Assembly (NCBI RefSeq): GCF_902686445.1
Contig: NW_025920104.1
Span: 2,604,001-2,668,000, forward strand
DNA length: 64,000 nucleotides
From: Sciurus carolinensis
Lineage: Eukaryota > Chordata > Mammalia > Rodentia > Sciuridae
Reading direction: 5' to 3'
In this document: piece by piece, positions 57,895 to 64,000 of the stretch
How the letters are laid out: every line of letters begins with the position of its first letter
How positions within the stretch are numbered: position 1 is the stretch's first letter
Made by a program: the position numbers and the translations under genes
The notes under the pieces: model-generated
The model's database searches: none
What the model was told of the DNA's origin: nothing
What the model saw: the letters and a program-made list of their open reading frames with translations, nothing else

Positions 57895-60488
57895 GGTGCC
57901 AGGGTCTTGCTTTTTTGAAGAAATGATTCTATCCTTGTTGCCTGGGCAACTAGGAACCAGACTTTAAGTGGTATGGAGCCCTGAGAGCAGTAAATCCTGC
58001 CATAACCAGGCAGGACAAGGGATCCCATTGAATTCTGACAGTTCGCACTTCCACCCAGGTACACTAGGTGGAGCTGTGCTTTGTTGGCCGCACCATTCTT
58101 GCTGACAGGCAGCTAATCTGGTTCCTGATGCAGGCTATTAGCCCCACAAATTCCAGTGGAACAAGCTGGGACTGAGGCCTGCTTGAGAGCACGTGGGTCA
58201 AAAATCTTAGCAATGGCACCAGTGGATTTTCCCTCCAACCCCCATCCTCCAGCACTGGGACAAGCCAAGTTTTATACAGAGTAGGAAACTAACCTAGGAG
58301 ACTAGCAGCCACAAGGAGAGATGGGTGGTGAGTGCTCAGCTCAGTAGATCATGCAGTGCAGCACCGTGGTTTAGGTGATCAATGATTTGGGACACATCAC
58401 ATTCCATCTGTTGGGTTTCTCCACCTAATCTAAGAAGTCTGGAAAGGAGACAGCTAGAACATGGGATGTCCATGTTCCATGTGAGGGTGAGTGGCACCAC
58501 TGGTGGCTCATAAAGAGAGGAGGGAGTCATTCACTCAGCATGTTGGAAGGAGGACAGGATGAACCTGACATGCAAGGAAAGTTGTTTTGTGCTCACTCCA
58601 AATGCCAGGCCCCTCCTCCTTGGCTGCTGCCTTAAAACTAGTCTGTATCCAGAAACTTACCAGATGGGATTTTTCCAGGGTCACATCAAATCAAAACAAG
58701 ATGCATAAATGACTTGCCAAGCTTTATTCACAAAATGCTTCATATTCTTGACCAGACAAATACATCTCTGTCACAAGGGCCTGTAGGATATTGCCAGAAG
58801 TCCTCTAAACAGCCACAGGATGGAGTAGACCACAAGCTGGGAGATGAATTAACAGCCTGGTGATGGCATGATGAGCACAGTTTCACAGGGCACAATACCA
58901 GGTTTGAATATAGACCATGCTGAAAGTGGAATGGTTCAAAGCTTCCAAGCTGAATATTCAAAAGAGGAGAGTAAGGATATTTGGGGGGCCAGAAAAGCTG
59001 AAGTGTGTTGATGCTGGAAAACAACTTTGGAGAAGACACACTATGAAACTCCTTCATGGTCAACCCACAAAATCCACAACATATATTCAGCCTCCTCATA
59101 CACTACAAATAAAGGAAGTAGTAATTGCCCGTTCATTCTCTATGCAACCATGAATACTGGCCCTCATTTCCCTTTTAGGACAACAATACCCTTGCAAATT
59201 CCTGTCTCTTCTCTGTTGCTCCCAAGGGGCAGCTGAATATAAAAATCATGATTCCTATTTATTCTGGCACAAGAACCATGAACATATGCTTTCCCAACTT
59301 CACAGCACCTTCACCCATGACCTACAATTTAAGCAAGTTGATCCTGGGATATAGAATGCTAATCCCTACACTGCATCTCTTCAGGATGTCCATCAATATA
59401 ACCAAGAGTCTACAAAGGGCTCCAATACTCTTGACACTGGAGCTCCAATGATATTGGGTGAGTCGGTTGTAAAAGTCCCGTGATCCACCTGAATGCTATC
59501 AACACAGTCTAATATTGATTCTGCCATAAATCATAACATTATTCACCAAGAAATCACAGAAATCCACTGAAAGGGAAAAGCGTGAGAGAAATTCCAGGGA
59601 CAAGAGCGTCTGTCTTTCATGTTCACCTCTTGGATTTCCAGTTGACATTGAGGTTCATGTGGAAAGTGCTCCAGTGTGGAAATTCCCTTCATTGACAGAG
59701 AGTATGGCAGTGTGTCCAAGAAGACTGGAGAGTGCCAGGTAAAAGTGTGGTTGTCAATTTGAATTTCCTGCCACTGAAACCTGGTGCACTTCTGCAGCTG
59801 AAAAATGTGCTGAAGAATTATCCTCTTAAGCATACTTGTGAGAGATCCGTGATCTCTGTCCTAAGGAGAGTAGAGTGACTTCATGGATCAAGTACTCTGA
59901 AGAAATGCAGGTGACTAGGCAGGATGGCTCACTTGGAGCACAGTGGTCTGCTGAAAGTTGTTGGTGGAATTGGATTGCATGTGAAATTGGTGCTGTTTTA
60001 GAGTGTTGATACCTATTTTGACATGAGGAGGAAGGAAAAGTAAAAGAGATGAAGGAAAAAAGTTGGGAGGCTTTGGTTTGGTTTTGTTTGTTATTTTCAA
60101 AATCCCACAGTGCTGGGGACTCAAATGCAGACCTCGAGCATGCAAGGCAGGGACTCTACGAGATGAGCTATATGGCCTGCACAGCAATGGCTTCTCTGAG
60201 TTACAACACTTGACATCTACAGTCTTAATTTGTGAAATTGTATGCAGAGAAGCAATCATGACCAAGCCAAACAATGTCTAAGGAATTCTTAATTCTCCTG
60301 TTCAAAACAATCCAGCAAGGAACTTTTTTGCATGTCAATATCCAAGCCTAGCCCTGTGTCCTGAGGGAAAGATTTTTCCCCTCTTCATTAAGGATGAAAA
60401 TGGAAGTAGCTGATTGATCCATGAGCAGAAATATGTACCAGGGATCCAAGGACACCAGAAACAGGAGCAGAGGCAGGATTATATGGGT
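57895..60488. repeat. 3.5-kb tandem repeat, copy A
   Basis: It matches 61395-64000 in the same orientation at an offset of 3502 bp on the left, rising to 3512 bp on the right. Landmarks shared: GAAGAAATG (57918/61420), TGGAACAAGCTGGGA, GAGAGCACGTGGGTCA, GAGAGGAGGGAGTCAT, AACAGCCTGGTGATGGCATG, AATATTGGGTGAGT-type junctions and GAGAGTATGGCAGTGTGTCC. Identity is about 80-88% by eye. No known gene was recognised on either strand. Where copy B has a 136-codon minus-strand frame, this copy has at least two stops. Confidence 0.92.
60075..60180 (-). mobile_element. ID-type SINE, reverse orientation (tandem copy A)
   Basis: CACAGTGCTGGGGACTCAAA, GACCTCGAGCATGCAAGGCA, GACTCTACGAGATGAGC. Its counterpart at 63590-63692 shows it was present before the tandem duplication. 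Confidence 0.75.
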
Positions 60489-61394
60489 TTGAGAATATGC
60501 TCAATTGTTGAACATGAATGGAGATATTGGGGATCATTCACACATGAATAACTAGAAATTACATTCAAAACCAACTCATATTTTCCTAGAGAGTATATTT
60601 TTTCTTATTTTTACTTTTGAACTTTTCTTAAAAAATTTTAAAGAGCAGAGAGCTGTGCACAATGCACAAGCCAGTTCAGGTGCTGGATTTTGCCCATTAT
60701 ATCAGTAATAGGGTGAGGCAGAGAAAGTTGTGCATAATGCTCTAAACCTGTTTCCCTCAGTAAAAGTGCATCAGCAATTTAGGCAGATGCTGTCGGGAGA
60801 TATAAACAGGCAAAGGCATGTGGTGATGGCTCATAAGGTCTGGGGTCCCAGAATTGAATGTGGTGGCAAAAAGAAAACATTCCTCATCCAATTTCTATCT
60901 TCTCCTTGTTATGTTTTCAGATATTACTCTCAAGATTTATTACAGAGAGATAAGTGGCTAAACTTATATCCTTGATCGTTCATTCATTTCATTGGAATCA
61001 ATTCCACTCAGAAAAACGTAACAATTGGTTACCAGTTCTCCAGTGATATGAGAGTCATACATGGAAGAACTCCTATAATCAAAAGGGAAGGACCAGGTAT
61101 TGGTCAGATAGGTTGAGAAGGTCACAGGGTTTCAAAAATCTGGTAGGAGAAGGCACTTGATTGCACTCACCAGAGTGTTTGTAAAGCCTTGGGCAACATA
61201 AACTTTATGAGTGGTTCCCGAGACATGGCGCCTGTAAACCAGATTCCACCTGAGGTCATAGAGGATTGGACTGAGAACACGGAAGTGTCACTGTTCCCAT
61301 GGCAACCAGAGACCATTCAGCCCCTGGTCACTTCAAACTCACATTCAAAACATGCGGCGGCTCAGCTGTGATGGTAAGAGGATAGATGAAGGGA
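60489..61394. other. Unassigned remainder of the first 3.5-kb unit
   Basis: Its partner, if any, would lie beyond the window. No repeat or exon was recognised. A 60-codon frame at 61189-61371 ends just before copy B and is not similar to anything I know. Confidence 0.4.
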
Positions 61395-64000
61395 GTGGGT
61401 GTTAGGGTCTTGATATTTTGAAGAAATGAGTCTATCCTTGTTCCCTGGGCAATGAGGAAACAGGTTGTAAGTGGCATGGAGCCCATGAGTGATAAATCCC
61501 CTCATATACAGGCAGGACAAGGGATCCCATTGAAGTCTGACAGCTCGCACTTCCACACAGGTCCGTTAGTTGGTGCTATGCTCCGTTGGGTGCACCATTC
61601 TTGCTGACAGGCAGCTCACCTGGATCCTGATGTAGGCTAATAGCCCCCACAAATTCCAGTGGAACAAGCTGGGACCGAGGGCTGCTTGAGAGCACGTGGG
61701 TCAACAATCTTAGCACAGTCAACAGTGTATTTGCCCTCTGACCCCACTTCTCCAGGACTGGGACAAACCGGGTTTTCTTCAGAGTCAGTAAACTAGCATA
61801 GGGAGCTAGTGCCACATGGAGAGATGGGTGGTGAGTGCTCAGCTCAGTAGAGCATGCAGTGCTGCCCTGTGGTTTAGGTGATCATTGATTTGGGACACAT
61901 CACATTTCATCTGCTGGATTTCTCCTCCTATTCTATGAAGTCTGGAAAGAGACAGATGGAATCTGGGATATCCATGTTCCAAGTGAAGGTGAGTGGCTCC
62001 TCTAGTGACTCATAAAGAGAGGAGGGAGTCATGCACTCAGCCTGTTGGAAGGAGGACAGGACAAACCTGACATGGTAGGAGAGATGTTCTGTGGTCACTC
62101 CAACTGCCAGGTCACTCCTCCTTGGCTGCTGCCTTACAACTAGGCTGCACACAGAATCTTATGTGCTGGGATGTTTTCAGGGTCACATCAAATCAAAAAA
62201 GATGCAGAAATAGGTTGCAAATCTGTATACACAATATGGTTTCTCTTCTTTACAAGACAAATATCTCTCTGTTTCAAGGGCCTGTGGGATATTGCCAGGA
62301 GTCCTCTAACCAGCCCCAGGATGGAGAAGACTGCAAACTGGAGGTTAAATTAACAGCCTGGTGATGGCATGATCAGCACAGTTTCACACATCAGAGCAAC
62401 AGGTTTGAACATAAACTGTGCTGAAATTAGAATGGTTCAAAGCTTCCATGCTGAATATTTAAAAGAGGTGTGTAAGTGTACTTCAGAGGGCCAGAAAAGC
62501 TGAAGTGTTTTGATACTGGAAAACAACATCAGAGAAGAGACCCTATGAAACTCGAGATCATTGTTCGTGGTCAACCCACAAACTCCACAACATATATTCA
62601 GCCTCATCATACACTACAAATGTAGGAAGTAGTTATCGCCAGCTCATTCTCTATGCAAACATGAATATGGACCCTCATTCCCCTTTTTAGAACAAAAATG
62701 CCTTGCAAATTCCTGTCTCTTTCTGCTGCCCAAGGGACAGCCAAATATACAAATGATGATTCTGAATTTTTCTGGCACAATAACCATGAGCATAGGCTTT
62801 CCCAACTTCACAGAACCTTCTCCCACATCCTGCAATTTAAGCCAGTTGATCCTGGAATATGCAACACTAATCCCTTCAATGCTTCTCTTGAGGATGTCCA
62901 TTAATATAAACAAGAGTCTACAAAAGGGCTCCATTCCTCTTGACACTGGTGCTCCAATGATATTGGGTGAGTAGATTGTAAATGCCCCGTGATCCTCCTG
63001 AATTTGATCAATACATGCTAACATTGTTTCAGCCTCAAGTCCTAACTTATTCAAAAGAAATCACAGGCAAGCCTCTGTAAAGCAAAAGTGTGAAAGAAGA
63101 TCCTGGGAAAAGAGTAACTGTCTTTTGTGTTCACCTCTTGGTTTTCCAGTAGTCATTGATGTACACATAGAAAGAGTTCCGGTGTGGAAGTCCCCTTCAT
63201 TGGCAGAGAGTATGGCAGTGTGTCCAAGAAGCTTGGAGAGTGCCAGGTACAAGTGTGGTTGTCATTTTGAAATTCCTGCCACTGAAACCTGGTGCACAAT
63301 GCACAGCTGAAGAAGGTGCTGAAGAATTATCCTCATAAGCATATTCATGAGAGACCTGTGATCTCTGTCTTAAGGAGAGTAGAGTGACTTCATGGAACAA
63401 GTAATCTGAAAAATGCAGGTGACTGTTCAGCACTGCTCTCTTGGAGCACAGTAGCCTGCTGAAAGTTGTTGGTGGAATTGGGTTGCATGTAAAATTAGTG
63501 CTATTTTAGGGTGTTGATTCTTTTTTGATGAGAGGAGAAAAGAAATGAAAAAGAAGAGACGATGGAAGGTTGGGAGGCTCAGAATTGGGTTCATTTTTTT
63601 GTTATTTCTTCAATCCCACAATGCTGGGTACTCAAAACCAGGGCCTTGATTATGAGAGGCAGGCACTCTACTAGATGGCCTCTATGGCCAACACAGGAAC
63701 AGCTTCTCTGAGTTACAACCCTTGATCACCTAGAGATTTATCTTGTGAAATTGTATGCAGAAAATCAATCATGACCAAAGAAAACATTGTCTAAGGAATT
63801 CTTAATTCTCCAGTTCACAACAATTCAGCAAGGAAATTTCACATGTCAATATCCAAGTCTAGAGCTGTGCCCTGAGGGAAAGACTTTTTTCCCTCTTCAT
63901 TAATGATGAAAACAGGAGTAAATGACTGATCCATGAGCAGAAAATTTATCAGGGATCCAAAGACACCAGGAACAGGGGCAGAGGCAGTACTATATTGGAT
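61395..64000. repeat. 3.5-kb tandem repeat, copy B (runs off the window)
   Basis: Homologous to 57895-60488 throughout and still matching at the last base, so the true end is not seen. It carries the longest open minus-strand frame of the pair (62644-63054, 136 codons, including PVSRGMEPFCRLLFILMDIL and GEGSVKLGKPMLMVIVPE). I do not recognise it, and the same frame is closed in copy A. Confidence 0.92.
63590..63692 (-). mobile_element. ID-type SINE, reverse orientation (tandem copy B)
   Basis: CACAATGCTGGGTACTCAAA, CAGGGCCTTGATTATGAGAG and GCACTCTACTAGATGGCC; more decayed than its copy A partner. Confidence 0.68.

Overview
This is mammalian nuclear DNA, most likely from a squirrel-family rodent (Sciuridae: squirrel, marmot or ground squirrel). 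The evidence is the repeats. There are many tRNA-Ala-like ID SINEs with the 'gtgaggcactggg...cctcagcacca' type body and AAATA-rich tails, many B1-dID dimers (a 7SL-derived B1 joined to an ID unit), and a rodent-type L1 whose 3' tail recurs in three places. CpG is strongly depleted except in one island. I see no intact protein-coding gene, rRNA, functional tRNA or CRISPR array. All open frames longer than about 60 codons are antisense shadows, frames kept open by tandem repeats, or pieces of dead elements.

Layout. 1-7.3 kb: unassigned DNA, two adjacent degenerate minisatellites (about 66 bp and 69 bp periods) and, on the minus strand, a broken PH-domain exon of the GAB docking-protein family. 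7.9-12 kb: SINEs, a MaLR-like LTR and a 1.3-kb direct duplication whose copies flank a 100-N assembly gap. 12-25 kb: mostly unassigned unique-looking DNA with an 89-bp-period minisatellite at 17.0-17.8 kb and a few ancient repeats. 25.7-32.3 kb: a nested L1 structure, in which an older inverted (twin-primed) L1 stub was invaded by an almost full-length L1 of about 6.2 kb with decayed ORF1 and ORF2. 34.1-35.3 kb: a ryanodine-receptor (RYR2-like) exon with splice sites and two in-frame stops, plus an inverted partial copy 0.8 kb upstream. 36-49 kb: old L1, L2-like, MIR and ID/B1-dID repeats.

50.2-50.9 kb is a CpG island, the only one here. About 0.9 kb downstream, in the same direction as one possible transcription orientation, lie two consecutive RANBP2 exons (the internal-repeat/SUMO-ligase region) with correct splice sites and matching intron phase, but with a stop in one and a frameshift in the other. 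52.5-57.6 kb is a patchwork of ancient minus-strand L1 riddled with same-strand SINEs. 57.9-64.0 kb is a tandem repeat with a period of about 3.5 kb; the second copy runs off the window.

The genes do not work together: exon fragments of three unrelated genes (GAB family, RYR2, RANBP2) sit as non-processed pieces among minisatellites and tandem duplications. This pattern fits accumulation of segmental duplications, as is common near centromeres or telomeres. The live candidate for function is the CpG island and whatever it transcribes.
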